45,998 nucleotides of DNA, from assembly GCF_004117855.1 (NCBI RefSeq), contig NZ_QWBW01000036.1:1-45998 (forward strand), given 5' to 3'. Source of the stretch: Modicisalibacter coralii (GTDB lineage Bacteria; Pseudomonadota; Gammaproteobacteria; Pseudomonadales; Halomonadaceae). Under the pieces are notes generated by a model that did not search any database, was not told the origin of the DNA, and saw only the letters and a list, made by a program, of their open reading frames with translations. The position numbers and the translations under genes are program-made. This document shows, piece after piece, positions 35,159 through 44,133 of the stretch (within the stretch, counting starts at the first letter, position 1; each line of letters begins with the position of its first letter).

Positions 35159-35821
35159 TTACGCAGGATTCCCCTCCAACCCCGAAGCGTCCAACAGGCT
35201 TTCCAGCTCGCTCTCCTCGACGCCGAGCATGCGCAGGATATGCCGTTGGGCGGCGTTCAACACGCGCTGGCGCTCGGCTTCCTCGGGCAGGCTCTTGGCG
35301 ATGGCCACGGCACCGACCAGCGAGGCGAGAATCACGCGGGACTTATCGGCGATGGCCTCGCGGTCGGGTTCGAGGGGCAGTTTCTTCAGGCGACTCAGGG
35401 CGATGAGGCGGGTTTCCAGCATCTTCTTCACGCGCCGGTACGAGGCCTCGAACAGCGTGCGAATCTCGGTATTTTCGTTGCCGATCTCGTTGAACAGCAC
35501 CGACTCCGGGCCTGGCTTGTGCTTGCGCTCGAGTTCCTGAAGATTCCAGCAGTTGGCGACCAGGTCCGTCAGGTGCTTGGCCGACAGCGGCCCCTTGACC
35601 AGCCTGGCCGCGCGGCTGTTCTCCAGGGTCTGACGCACCGAGGCCTGATAAAGCGCCTCCTTCGAGGCGAAGTGCGCGTAGAAGGCCCCATGGGTCATTC
35701 GGGCCAGCTTCATGATCTGGCCGATCGAGACCTTTTCGAAGCCCTGGCGGCTGAACAGCTCGGTAGCCGACTTGAGAATCCGCTCCCGGGACCTGGCCTT
35801 GTGGGTTGCCGAGTAAGGCAT
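35159..35821 (-). CDS. TetR-family regulator
   Basis: 220 residues. The N-terminal TetR helix-turn-helix reads RERILKSATELFSRQGFEKV, SIGQIMKLARMTHGAFYAHF and ASKEALYQASVRQTL. The C-terminal half is a variable ligand-binding helical domain. GAGGT precedes the ATG. It is divergent from a FabF-like synthase gene with 92 bases between them and likely controls it; the ligand could be an acyl-CoA or lipophilic compound, but this is not shown. Confidence 0.9.
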   Translation of the reverse strand: MPYSATHKARSRERILKSATELFSRQGFEKVSIGQIMKLARMTHGAFYAHFASKEALYQASVRQTLENSRAARLVKGPLSAKHLTDLVANCWNLQELERKHKPGPESVLFNEIGNENTEIRTLFEASYRRVKKMLETRLIALSRLKKLPLEPDREAIADKSRVILASLVGAVAIAKSLPEEAERQRVLNAAQRHILRMLGVEESELESLLDASGLEGNPA

Positions 35822-35913
35822 GGCTACCTCGTCATCTCACGCCTGAATATTACCTTGATCATATATAGCGCGATGCTAGCTTGGCGAAAACTCGCCATGC
35901 AGGAAAAAACGCC
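35822..35913. promoter_or_regulatory. Divergent region between TetR and the FabF-like gene
   Basis: It contains an AT-rich stretch (35846-35867) suitable for promoters and a perfect six-base inverted repeat, TGGCGA/TCGCCA (35882-35897), placed just before the synthase ribosome-binding site. A TetR operator is likely here but not identified with certainty. Confidence 0.4.
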
Positions 35914-37179
35914 ATGCAATCCCCTCTCGTCATCACCGGCATGGGAATGGTCAGCCCGCTGGGTTGCGGCGTCAAGGCAAGCTGGGAACGCCTGCTCGCC
36001 GGCCGCTCGGGCGTCAGGACGATCACCCGGTTCGAGTCCGGAGAGTTGCCGATCAAGATCGCCGGCAGCGTTCCCGATCTCGGCGACGACCCCGAGGCCG
36101 GCTTCGACCCGGAACGTATCGCCGACGCCAAGGCACGCCGCAAGCTGGAGCTGTTCAGCCTCTACGCCATGGCCGCCGCCGACGAGGCGCTGGCCCAGGC
36201 GGACTGGCACCCCACGCGCGACGCGGACCGCGAGGCCACCGCCACCCTGGTGGGGTCCGGCATCGGCGGCTTCCCGACCATCACCCAGGCTCAGAACACC
36301 CTGACGACGCGCGGTCACCGCCGCCTCTCGCCCTTCACGGTGCCGGCCTTCCTGGCCAACCTGGCGGCGGGGAACGTCTCGATTCGCCACGGCTTTCGGG
36401 GGCCGCTGGGGTGTCCGGTCACCGCCTGCGCGGCCGGCCTTCAGGCCATCGGCGACGGCATGCGGCTGATCCGCAGCGGCGAGGCGGAAGTCGCCCTGGT
36501 GGGCGGTGCCGAAGCCTGCATCGACCCGCTATCGCTGGCCGGCTTTCACGCCATGAAGGCGCTCTCGACCGAACGGGAACGGCCCGACCGGGCATCGCGT
36601 CCCTTCGACCGGAATCGCAATGGTTTCGTGATGGGTGAAGGCGCCGGGCTGATGGTGATCGAGACGCTGGCCCACGCCGAGGCGCGCGGCGCGACGCCCC
36701 TGGCCATGCTCAGCGGCTACGGCACCAGCGCCGACGCCTATCACATCACCGCCGGTCCGGAGGATGGCGCCGGCGCGGCGGCGGCGGTCAGGGCGGCCTT
36801 GCGAATGGCGGGCCTGGCGCCGGAGTCCATCGATCACATCAATGCCCACGCGACCTCGACCCCGGTCGGCGACCGCGCCGAGATCGCCGCCCTGCGCAAC
36901 GTCTTCGATGAGGCGCTGACCACGATACCGATCTCCGCCACCAAGTCGGCGACCGGCCATGTGCTGGGTGCCGCCGGCGGCGTGGAAAGCCTGTTCACCG
37001 CGCTGGCCGTGATACAGGGCCGACTGCCCCCGACGCTGAACCTGGAAAACCCCGACGATGACCTGCAAGGGCTGGATTTCGTGGCGAACACTACGCGCGA
37101 GCACTCGATCCGCCATGCACTGTGCAACGGATTCGGTTTCGGCGGCGTCAACGCGGCATTGATCGTCAGCCGTCTATAG
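35914..37179 (+). CDS. Beta-ketoacyl-ACP synthase II (FabF-like), isolated copy
   Basis: 421-residue thiolase-fold condensing enzyme. The Cys-His-His triad is visible: C172 in PVTACAAGLQAIGDG, H312 in INAHATSTPVGD and H349 in KSATGHVLGAAGG. The start at 35914 (MQSPLVITGMG) follows AGGAAAA. Its location outside a fab cluster, beside its own divergent TetR gene, suggests an accessory condensing enzyme that adjusts fatty acid chain length or saturation, rather than the main FabF. No ketoreductase, ACP or other polyketide genes are nearby. Confidence 0.9.
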   Translation: MQSPLVITGMGMVSPLGCGVKASWERLLAGRSGVRTITRFESGELPIKIAGSVPDLGDDPEAGFDPERIADAKARRKLELFSLYAMAAADEALAQADWHPTRDADREATATLVGSGIGGFPTITQAQNTLTTRGHRRLSPFTVPAFLANLAAGNVSIRHGFRGPLGCPVTACAAGLQAIGDGMRLIRSGEAEVALVGGAEACIDPLSLAGFHAMKALSTERERPDRASRPFDRNRNGFVMGEGAGLMVIETLAHAEARGATPLAMLSGYGTSADAYHITAGPEDGAGAAAAVRAALRMAGLAPESIDHINAHATSTPVGDRAEIAALRNVFDEALTTIPISATKSATGHVLGAAGGVESLFTALAVIQGRLPPTLNLENPDDDLQGLDFVANTTREHSIRHALCNGFGFGGVNAALIVSRL

Positions 37180-37473
37180 ACGACGCGAGCACCATTCCTT
37201 CCGCCGCACGCTGCGTGCCATCGCCTGCCGACACACGGCCGGGAGGCGATGCCCCTTCCGCAGACATGCTCCCTTGGTCGAAAAAATCCGAATCAGGCTG
37301 TGGCTCGGCCGCTCGCTGCCGATAAAGAGCAGAAGTCCATCGTGGATCGCCCCGCGACGGCTTCACGACGAAGCCACCACCGCAGGGCGACTCGGAGCCA
37401 TCGAGCCACCGATGGCAGCAAGTGGCCGAGCCGTGGCAACACCCGATATTCGATTCGATCAAGGATGCAATTC
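37180..37473. other. Leader region of the CBS gene, no gene seen
   Basis: About 290 bases between the FabF-like stop and the CBS start. No credible reading frame or strong hairpin was found; it presumably contains the CBS promoter. Confidence 0.4.
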
Positions 37474-37914
37474 ATGACCCAGGAAACACCCGACGTCGTC
37501 GCCGATATCATGACTCGCGACATCGTGACCCTGCGCCACGACCAGACCCTGCACGACGCCAACGAGGCCATGGGGGAATACCGGATACGCCACGTGCCGG
37601 TACTGGACGACCAGGGCCAGTTGATGGGCCTGCTCAACCAGAAGATCGTGCTGCGCGAAGCACTGCGCATCACCGACACCTTCGGTTCGCTGCACCTGAG
37701 TCGGCATCTCGACCGCATCGCGCTGGCTCAGGTCATCGACCGTAACGTCGCCACGCTCTCCCCCGATACGCCGCTCGCCGACGCCTTTCAGCAACTGCTC
37801 GAAAACCGCCAGGGCGCCATGCCGGTGCTCGACGGCGACCGGCTCGTCGGCATCCTTTCGTCAGTCGACGGGGTGCGTCTGGCCGTCATGCTGCTCGAAG
37901 GCACTCGGCGCTGA
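37474..37914 (+). CDS. CBS-domain pair protein
   Basis: 146 residues consisting of two CBS repeats, about 9-65 (VADIMTRDIVTLRHDQTL to GEYRIRHVPVLDDQGQLMGL) and about 85-140 (VIDRNVATLSPDTPL to NRQGAMPVLDGDRLVGIL). CBS pairs bind adenosine nucleotides and usually regulate a partner; free-standing ones are of unknown target. The start at 37474 has AAGGA nine bases upstream. It is followed by a hairpin and then the convergent YcaO-fusion gene. Confidence 0.9.
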   Translation: MTQETPDVVADIMTRDIVTLRHDQTLHDANEAMGEYRIRHVPVLDDQGQLMGLLNQKIVLREALRITDTFGSLHLSRHLDRIALAQVIDRNVATLSPDTPLADAFQQLLENRQGAMPVLDGDRLVGILSSVDGVRLAVMLLEGTRR

Positions 37915-37972
37915 ATAGCGGCATACGCCACGTACATCGACGACGCCCGCCGACAACGGTAGCCGAGACGAC

Positions 37973-37996
37973 AGCGCCCACCCGGTAGTGGGCGCT
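37973..37996 (+). terminator. Possible terminator after the CBS gene
   Basis: AGCGCCCAC (37973-37981), six-base loop, GTGGGCGCT (37988-37996). It lies between convergent genes but lacks a clear T-run. Confidence 0.45.
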
Positions 37997-38070
37997 AGGT
38001 CTTGCACGAAAACGGCCTGCACTCGCCGCTTCTTCGTACGCATCTCAGGCAAGACACGCCAACCCGGCAG

Positions 38071-40257
38071 TCAGAGCCCCGCCTGGGCCGCACGGTGGGC
38101 ATGCAGCTTGCGATAGCTCTCGATCAGCCGCTGATGCCTTTCGATCCCCTCCAGTGCCATGCTGGTGGGCGTCAGGCCGTGGAAGCGCACCTCGCCGGTG
38201 ATCGAACCGACCACCGCGTCCATGGTCTCTTCGCCGAACATGCGCCGCAGGTTGACGAGGTAATCGTCGAGCTCCAGCTCGTCATCGAGAGTGATCTCCA
38301 GTACCGCCTGCACCGCGCGGTAGAACAGTTCCCGCGCCACGGTGTTGTCGTGGAACTGCAGGAACATCTCGACACGCGCCAGGGCGTCCTCGAACCGCTC
38401 GAGCGCCAGGTCGATCAGCAGTTTCAGTTCCAGGATGGTCAGTTCCGACCAGACGGTATTGTCGTCGAACTCGATGCCGATCAGCGTGACGATCTTCAAC
38501 TGGTCGTCGAGCTGGCTCTCCTCCAGGCGCTCCTGCAGGTCGGTCAGTTGCGCATCGTTGAGAGCATGCAGGTTGAGGATGTCGGCACGAAAATTCAGCG
38601 CCATGTTGGTGTTGTCCCAGACCAGATCCTCCACCGGGTACACCTCGGAATAGCCGGGCACCAGGATACGGCACACCGGCGCGCCGAGGTCCTCGTGCAC
38701 GACCATGTAGGCTTCCAGGTCCTGCTCGTCGAGGATACCGAATAGCCGCTCGGCCTCGTCGTCATTGCTGCCCGAGAAGTCCCACTCGACGAATTCGTGG
38801 TCCGCGCGGGCGCTGAAGAAGCGCCAGGAGATCACCCCGGACGAATCGATGAAGTGCTCGACGAAGTTGTTCGGCTCGGTCACCGCCAGCGAGTTGAAGG
38901 TCGGCGCCGGCAGGTCGCTCATGCCCTCGAAGCTGCGCCCCTGCAGCAGTTCGGTAAGACTGCGCTCCAGCGCCACCTCGAAGCTCGGGTGCGCGCCGAA
39001 CGAGGCGAACACCCCGCCGGTGCGCGGATTCATCAGCGTCACGCACATCACCGGGAACTGCCCGCCCAGCGAGGCGTCCTTGACCAGCACCGGGAAGCCC
39101 TGTGCCTCCAGTGCATCGAGGCCCTCCTTGATGCCGGGGTACTTGGCCAGCACGGCGTCCGGCACGTCAGGCAGCGCGAGCTCCTGCTCGATGATCTGCT
39201 TCTTGACCGCCCGCTCGAAGATCTCGGAAAGGCACTGCACCTGCGCCTCGGCAATGGTGTTGCCGGCACTCATGCCGTTGCTGAGGTAGAGGTTCTCGAT
39301 CAAATTCGAGGGGAAGTACACCGTCGCGCCGTCCGAGCGACGCACGAACGGCAGCGAGACGATACCGCGCTCCGTCCGGCCGGAGTTGGTGTCGATCAGG
39401 TGCGAGCCGCGCAGCTCGCCGTCCGGGTCGTAGATCGCCCGACAATGGTCGTCCAGAATCTCGGTCGGCAGCGCGTCGTCGGGCCCCGGCTGGAACCACT
39501 TCTCGTCCGGGTAGTGGACAAAGCCACTCTCGGCGATGACCTCGCCGAAGAACTGGTCGTTGTAGAAGAAGTTGCAGGAGAGGCGCTCGATGAACTCGCC
39601 CAGCGCCGAGCAGAGCGCGGCTTCCTTGGTGGCGCCCTTGCCGTTGGTGAAGCACATGTTGGAGTGGGCATCGCGGATGTGCAGCGACCAGACATTGGGC
39701 ACGATGTTGCGCCACGAGGCGATCTCGATCTTCATGCCGAGATCCTCGAGGATGCGGGTCATGTTGGCGATGGTCCGCTCCAGCGGCAGATCCTTGCCCT
39801 CGATCCAGGTCTCGTCGCCGTCGACGGTCCCGCCCATCAGCAGCGCCTGAGCGTCCTCGTCGATGTTGTCGACCACCTCGATCTGGAACTCGGGGTTGTT
39901 CTGGATCACCCGCTTGACCGAGCAGCGCTCGATGGAACGCAGGATGCCGGTGCGATCCTTCTCGGAGAGGTCGTTGGGCAGCTCGACCTGGATGCGGAAT
40001 ATCTGGTTGTAGCGGTTCTCCGGGTCGACGATGTTGTTCTGCGACAGACGGATGTTCTCGGTGGGGATGTCCCGCGCGTTGCAGTACACCCTCACGAAGT
40101 AGGCGGCGCACAGTGCCGACGAGGCCAGGAAGTAATCGAACGGCCCCGGCGCGGAGCCATCACCCTTGTAGCGGATAGGCTGATCGGTGACGACGGTAAA
40201 ATCGTCGAACTTCGCTTCCTGACGCAGATTTTCGAGGTAGTTGACCTTGATTTCCAT
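38071..40257 (-). CDS. ycaO: OsmC-YcaO fusion protein
   Basis: 728 residues, longer than E. coli YcaO (about 586). Residues 1-135 form an OsmC-like domain with its two reactive-type cysteines, C50 in ASSALCAAYF and C112 in IERCSVKRV; OsmC proteins reduce organic peroxides. From about 150 a YcaO domain follows, with KGATKEAALCSALGEFIERL (ATP/Mg-binding helix) and GNTIAEAQVQCLSEIFERAV. YcaO enzymes use ATP to activate amide bonds; E. coli YcaO assists RimO in methylthiolation of ribosomal protein S12. A helical C-terminal part (about 560-728) is acidic. The fusion is known in gammaproteobacteria; why the domains are joined is not known. Confidence 0.92.
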   Translation of the reverse strand: MEIKVNYLENLRQEAKFDDFTVVTDQPIRYKGDGSAPGPFDYFLASSALCAAYFVRVYCNARDIPTENIRLSQNNIVDPENRYNQIFRIQVELPNDLSEKDRTGILRSIERCSVKRVIQNNPEFQIEVVDNIDEDAQALLMGGTVDGDETWIEGKDLPLERTIANMTRILEDLGMKIEIASWRNIVPNVWSLHIRDAHSNMCFTNGKGATKEAALCSALGEFIERLSCNFFYNDQFFGEVIAESGFVHYPDEKWFQPGPDDALPTEILDDHCRAIYDPDGELRGSHLIDTNSGRTERGIVSLPFVRRSDGATVYFPSNLIENLYLSNGMSAGNTIAEAQVQCLSEIFERAVKKQIIEQELALPDVPDAVLAKYPGIKEGLDALEAQGFPVLVKDASLGGQFPVMCVTLMNPRTGGVFASFGAHPSFEVALERSLTELLQGRSFEGMSDLPAPTFNSLAVTEPNNFVEHFIDSSGVISWRFFSARADHEFVEWDFSGSNDDEAERLFGILDEQDLEAYMVVHEDLGAPVCRILVPGYSEVYPVEDLVWDNTNMALNFRADILNLHALNDAQLTDLQERLEESQLDDQLKIVTLIGIEFDDNTVWSELTILELKLLIDLALERFEDALARVEMFLQFHDNTVARELFYRAVQAVLEITLDDELELDDYLVNLRRMFGEETMDAVVGSITGEVRFHGLTPTSMALEGIERHQRLIESYRKLHAHRAAQAGL

Positions 40258-40373
40258 GAAGATGGGCCGGGTTGGTGGCTTTCGGCTGGCTATGGCGCGC
40301 CATTATCCAGCTTTTCCGCCCCGGCGTCTTGGGCGGGCAGCGTGAAATTCCGGCTCCGAATTCCCATCTCGGC

Positions 40374-40691
40374 CTACATGCCATACTCACGCTCGACCCG
40401 AGCGATACGCACGCGAAAGTCGCTGTACCACTGGCGGCGCCCTAGCCGCTGTGCCTCGAGATGCTCGGCATGCCGCTTCCAGTCCCGAATGGCGGCCAGG
40501 CTCTGCCAATACGATACGGTGATGCCCAGTTCCTCCCGCGCGGACTCGATGCCGAGAAACCCCGGCTGCTGGGCGGCCAACGCCACCATGCGTTCGGCCA
40601 TGGCCGCATAACCATGATCGCCTTCGGTTCGCTGGCTGCTGAAGATGACGGCGTAGTAGGGAGGTTCCGGGGTATTGGCGGTTATCGGCAT
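40374..40691 (-). CDS. Antibiotic biosynthesis monooxygenase (ABM)-fold protein
   Basis: 105 residues from MPITANTPEP; an earlier in-frame start would add 13 residues with no support. The dimeric ferredoxin-like ABM fold is suggested by YYAVIFSSQRTEGDHGYAAM, then QQPGFLGIESARE and ITVSYWQSLAAIRDWKRHAE. Members include quinol monooxygenases and heme-degrading enzymes, but many are uncharacterised and no heme ligand can be assigned here. Confidence 0.85.
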   Translation of the reverse strand: MPITANTPEPPYYAVIFSSQRTEGDHGYAAMAERMVALAAQQPGFLGIESAREELGITVSYWQSLAAIRDWKRHAEHLEAQRLGRRQWYSDFRVRIARVEREYGM

Positions 40692-40801
40692 TAGCGCTAT
40701 CGATCCCGTTAGGTCTTGGGGGCAATGCAAGGCCTTGATAGTGACAGATCAATACTGCACAACTGAAGGGTCAAGACGCTATTCGAGGAGCGGAAACCGT
40801 T

Positions 40802-41350
40802 ATGTCACTGACCCCGTCGCGGATGATCGAACTGGGCTCTCCCCTGCCGGCGTTCCGGCTACCCGACCCCGAGGGGCGGGAAATCTCGAATACGGACTTC
40901 GCCGGCCAGCCGCTGGTAGTCGCGTTCATCTGCAACCACTGCCCGTTCGTCAAGCACATCGCCGATGCCTTCGCCGCTTTCGCCCGCGAGTATCGGGAGC
41001 AAGGCGTGGCCGTGGTCGCGATCAACAGCAACGACTTCCACAGCCACCCGGACGACCGTCCGGAGAAGATGCTAGAAGAGGTTAGTCGCCGCGGTTACTC
41101 CTTTCCCTATCTGGTGGACGAGAGTCAGGACGTGGCCCGCGCGTTCGAGGCGGCCTGCACGCCGGATTTATTCCTGTTCGACCGCGAGCACAAGCTGGCC
41201 TACCGCGGACAGTTCGACGACAGTCGCCCGAACAAGGACGCCCCGGTGACCGGCGAGGACCTGCGCGCCGCCGCCGATGCGGTGCTCGAGGGGCAACTGC
41301 CAAGCACCCAGCAGAAGCCGTCGATGGGCTGCAATATCAAGTGGAAGTGA
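40802..41350 (+). CDS. Thioredoxin-fold (peroxiredoxin-like) protein
   Basis: 182 residues of the AhpC/TSA-thioredoxin superfamily. The active-site region reads VVAFICNHCPFVKHIADAF, with a CNHC motif in place of thioredoxin's CGPC. The cis-proline region is ACTPDLFLFDREHKLAYRGQ and the C-terminus carries a further cysteine in MGCNIKWK. Family members with CNHCP are widespread and uncharacterised; a thiol-disulfide or peroxide-reducing role is likely. It has no signal peptide, so it is cytoplasmic. GAGGAG lies upstream of the start. Confidence 0.88.
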   Translation: MSLTPSRMIELGSPLPAFRLPDPEGREISNTDFAGQPLVVAFICNHCPFVKHIADAFAAFAREYREQGVAVVAINSNDFHSHPDDRPEKMLEEVSRRGYSFPYLVDESQDVARAFEAACTPDLFLFDREHKLAYRGQFDDSRPNKDAPVTGEDLRAAADAVLEGQLPSTQQKPSMGCNIKWK

Positions 41351-41447
41351 GCGCCGTCGGTCGTGAGACAACGCCGTTGGCGCGCGATTTCGCATTCTCG
41401 GGCCACTCGGCTAGTATCGAGACTTTTCCGCTGCTGAGTCCTGCCCC

Positions 41448-42365
41448 ATGACAGCGCCCACGCAAGCCGCGCTCGAACAACGCACCCTGATGCTCTCCAT
41501 CGCCACCACACTGGGTGTATCGGCGCTGGGGGTGACATTCGGCCTGCTGGCCGGTTCACGTTCGATTCTCTTCGATGGCGTGTTCTCGACCCTGGACGCG
41601 GCGATGTCGGGACTGGCATTACTGGTCGCCCGCCTGGCGGTACGTGAAGCCAGCCAGCGTTTCCAGCACGGCTACTGGCACCTGGAGCCGATGGTGGCGG
41701 GTCTGAACGGCGGCATCCTACTATTGCTGTGCTTCTACGCCTTCCTCAATGCCGTGCAGGGGCTGGTGGACGGCGGCCAGGAGCTCGCCTTTGGCCTCGC
41801 GATCGTCTACGCCGTGGTGGTCGCCACGGCCTGCTTCACGATGTTCATCTACGAGAAACGCATCAACCGCCGGGTGGACTCCGAGTTTCTGCGCATCGAC
41901 ATGCAGGGCTGGCTGATGGCCGGGCTGATCACCGCCGCGCTGGTGGTGGCCTTCGCCATTGCCCTGGTGCTGGAGCGCACCGCCTACGCCCACCTCACGC
42001 CCTACGTGGACTCGCTGCTGCTCGCCCTGCTGACGCTGTGCTTCATGCCGGTTCCTGTCGGCATCCTGCGCCGGGCCATCCGCGAGATATTTCTCATCGC
42101 CCCCAGCAAGTTGGACAGCGAGGTCCATGCCGCGATGACGCCGGTCATGGCCCGCGACGGACTGCTCGATTACTTCAGCCACGTGGCCAAGAGCGGACGC
42201 GGCCACTTCATCGAGATCCACATACTCACCACTCCCGACTTCGGCGCCGATAAAGGCGTCGCAGTATTCGACGAGATCCGCGAACAGATCGCCGGCGGGC
42301 TTTCCATCCCGCCGGAGCGACGCTGGTTCACGGTATCGTTCACCGCCGAAGCCAAGTGGACGTGA
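41448..42365 (+). CDS. Cation diffusion facilitator (CDF) family transporter
   Basis: 305 residues with six membrane segments and a C-terminal ferredoxin-like domain. The metal-site region in helix 2 reads SILFDGVFSTLDAAMSG, and helix 5 carries YVDSLLLALL. A signature-like FQHGYWHLEPMVAGLNGG lies in between. CDF proteins export Zn2+, Fe2+, Mn2+ or Co2+ in exchange for protons. The variant GVFSTLDA lacks the usual HxxxD of zinc exporters, so the metal cannot be assigned. Confidence 0.87.
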   Translation: MTAPTQAALEQRTLMLSIATTLGVSALGVTFGLLAGSRSILFDGVFSTLDAAMSGLALLVARLAVREASQRFQHGYWHLEPMVAGLNGGILLLLCFYAFLNAVQGLVDGGQELAFGLAIVYAVVVATACFTMFIYEKRINRRVDSEFLRIDMQGWLMAGLITAALVVAFAIALVLERTAYAHLTPYVDSLLLALLTLCFMPVPVGILRRAIREIFLIAPSKLDSEVHAAMTPVMARDGLLDYFSHVAKSGRGHFIEIHILTTPDFGADKGVAVFDEIREQIAGGLSIPPERRWFTVSFTAEAKWT

Positions 42366-42580
42366 AGGCCCTACCCAGCACTTTGTGACGTAACATCAGT
42401 TTGAGGTGTTACGGTGTTTACCTGACAGTCGGCCAAGAGACAACGAGATCAGGATTGATCAAATCTGCCTGCAGCCGGAGAACGGCTTCCAATGCAAAAA
42501 TGAAATAATCAGTACACACAACGCCTAACCGTTTTGGCCAGGCGTCGTATTCATCAACCTTTGATCTAGCCTATTATCTT
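42366..42580. other. Intergenic, transition to AT-rich DNA
   Basis: It contains a small inverted repeat (GTAACATC/GGTGTTAC, 42390-42412) after the CDF gene. A second hairpin, ACGCCT/AGGCGT (42521-42545), could terminate the minus-strand gene at 42581. The GC-rich chromosome changes to AT-rich DNA here. Confidence 0.45.
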
Positions 42581-42934
42581 CTAATTGTACTTCAGGTCGT
42601 AGGCAAAAATCTCCATTCTCTCAACTTGCTCATCAAGCTCAGAGACACGGTCGAACTCATCGTAGCCAATGTCATCAATGAACCGAGCACCATTCCTGGA
42701 CATTTCTTCGGATAGCAAAACCGCCTGCTCATCGTATTCGCCATTATAGTAATTCAAAAACTTTTCGCACTGTGGTGTCATTTCATCGGCATCCACACTA
42801 TTCTGGCACGCGGTCCCTAGCTCATGAGCTCTTTCAACGGCCTTCGAAAAATTTGCAAAGTCAAAATCCTGAGCATAGGACATCGCTGGGATCATGATAC
42901 AGGCAACCACGAGCGAAAATTTACGAACCTTCAT
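42581..42934 (-). CDS. Small secreted or periplasmic protein, unrecognised
   Basis: 117 residues with a clear signal peptide (MKVRKFSLVVACIMIPAMSYA, cut after SYA). The mature part is acidic, about 95 residues, with two cysteines (in GTACQNSVDADEMTPQCEKF) likely to form a disulfide. A near-perfect Shine-Dalgarno, GAGGAGG, precedes the ATG. No family recognised. It lies in the AT-rich accessory patch, so it may be horizontally acquired; an immunity or toxin-related role is conceivable but unsupported. Confidence 0.75.
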   Translation of the reverse strand: MKVRKFSLVVACIMIPAMSYAQDFDFANFSKAVERAHELGTACQNSVDADEMTPQCEKFLNYYNGEYDEQAVLLSEEMSRNGARFIDDIGYDEFDRVSELDEQVERMEIFAYDLKYN

Positions 42935-43147
42935 AACAACCTCCTCTTCAAAAAATCAGCAAAAGCATGATATCACGTAAAAACCATGGAACCGATATAG
43001 ATGCTTTCCTCCGATGGATTGGGACACTACAAAGAATGGGACATGGATTGCACTTGGCTCATGAGGCCGGCCGCCATCTCTCAGCGAGTTATCCATGCAT
43101 AATATAAGAACACTTAGGGCGATGACCAGAACTCATGGCGACTTAAC

Positions 43148-43534
43148 TCACCAAATATCGATGGTAGGATTGAACTCACCAGGTTTCCCCGAATGTGATG
43201 TTTTGATATGGATCCGAGAAGGAATAACACTAACCCCCTTGTATTCTGGATTGACTTGTAAGCTATCGATCACCCCCTCCTGTGCAAATCTGAAGAGAGT
43301 TCCCGTGATTCTATCCTTGATCTCGGAAATACCGGGAGGTACATACACGACATTCTGAGGAATATCTTCACCTCCTAACTCTGAAGGAAAAAGAAGAATT
43401 TTTTGCAACTTCCCTTCACGAGCCAACTCCATAGCCTTTTCGCGAGAATCGACTTTTGAATAATCCAATGTCTGATCAGCATGGGCATGCCCCAACCCAA
43501 GAGCTCCGAGTAAAACAAGCATAAACTTTTTCAT
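43148..43534 (-). CDS. Small secreted protein, unrecognised
   Basis: 128 residues. The signal peptide MKKFMLVLLGALGLGHAHA is preceded by AGAGGTGAAGTGG. The mature part is beta-rich, with ILLFPSELGGEDIPQNVVYV and PPGISEIKDRITGTLFRFAQ; no cysteine is visible in the mature part. No family recognised. It is on the same strand as, and about 210 bases upstream of, the other small secreted gene. AT-rich composition suggests transfer. Confidence 0.72.
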   Translation of the reverse strand: MKKFMLVLLGALGLGHAHADQTLDYSKVDSREKAMELAREGKLQKILLFPSELGGEDIPQNVVYVPPGISEIKDRITGTLFRFAQEGVIDSLQVNPEYKGVSVIPSRIHIKTSHSGKPGEFNPTIDIW

Positions 43535-43669
43535 CCACTTCACCTCTCTCAAAACGTCACTCACTCAAAACCAAACATCACTCTAAAATTTTCATTCACA
43601 ATATTGACTCTCTGATCAACAGTTCCATGAGATCCTGACCACTTAGAAATCCATCACCATTGGAAAAAA

Positions 43670-43885
43670 CTAAACAAAAAGTCCAAAAAAACCAAGCAAC
43701 AATGGAAAAAACCCCAACAACACCCGACCCCGCCATTCATCGAAGAAGGTTCTGATATCCATGTAGGTATCGTTCATGCGGTAGATGGAGCGCGCATTGG
43801 ACAGCGCATCGTCGCCGAAAAACCAGAACCCGACCACCAGGATGATGCTAGTCCAGGAGACCACGGCGAAACCGGCCATCAGCAC
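43670..43885 (-). pseudogene. Fragment resembling the N-terminus of a DUF6708-type membrane protein
   Basis: Up to about 71 residues (GTG start, or ATG at 43879): a membrane helix (SWTSIILVVGFWFFGD), a 30-residue charged segment (NDTYMDIRTFFDEWRG), then a second helix (VLLGFFPLLLGFFGLF) and stop. This two-helix hairpin layout resembles the start of DUF6708-like proteins and of the broken gene at 44134-45017, so it may be a truncated paralogue. No convincing ribosome-binding site. Family link is inference. Confidence 0.4.
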
Positions 43886-44133
43886 ACCACGGATGGCTGT
43901 TGCAGCCCATCTCCGCTACGCCTTCGGCTTGCAAATGGGGCATGTAGCGCAACCCGGCACGCGATCTGAAACTCATCACATATCGGTTCGTAACACAGCA
44001 TTTCGACTTATTCTGCGCGTCACTATCGATCATCAAGGCAGCAGAGGATCCGATATGAGCGATCTCATGGACGCTGTAGCGCTGGGAGAGCATTCGCGCT
44101 CCACCACTGCCAAGGATATGATTCCAGTCTGCC
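43886..44133. other. No intact gene seen; probable gene debris
   Basis: About 250 bases between two membrane-protein fragments. Minus-strand frames are short and shift into one another without a start signal, consistent with decayed coding sequence. Confidence 0.35.

Noticed and set aside
35064-35540. Plus-strand frame of 158 codons over the TetR gene
   Set aside because: Antisense to a clear TetR gene; Arg/Ser-rich shadow composition.
42521-42545. GCCTAAC-containing repeat before the small secreted gene as another attC
   Set aside because: Only one end box is present and the structure is a short simple hairpin, better explained as a terminator.
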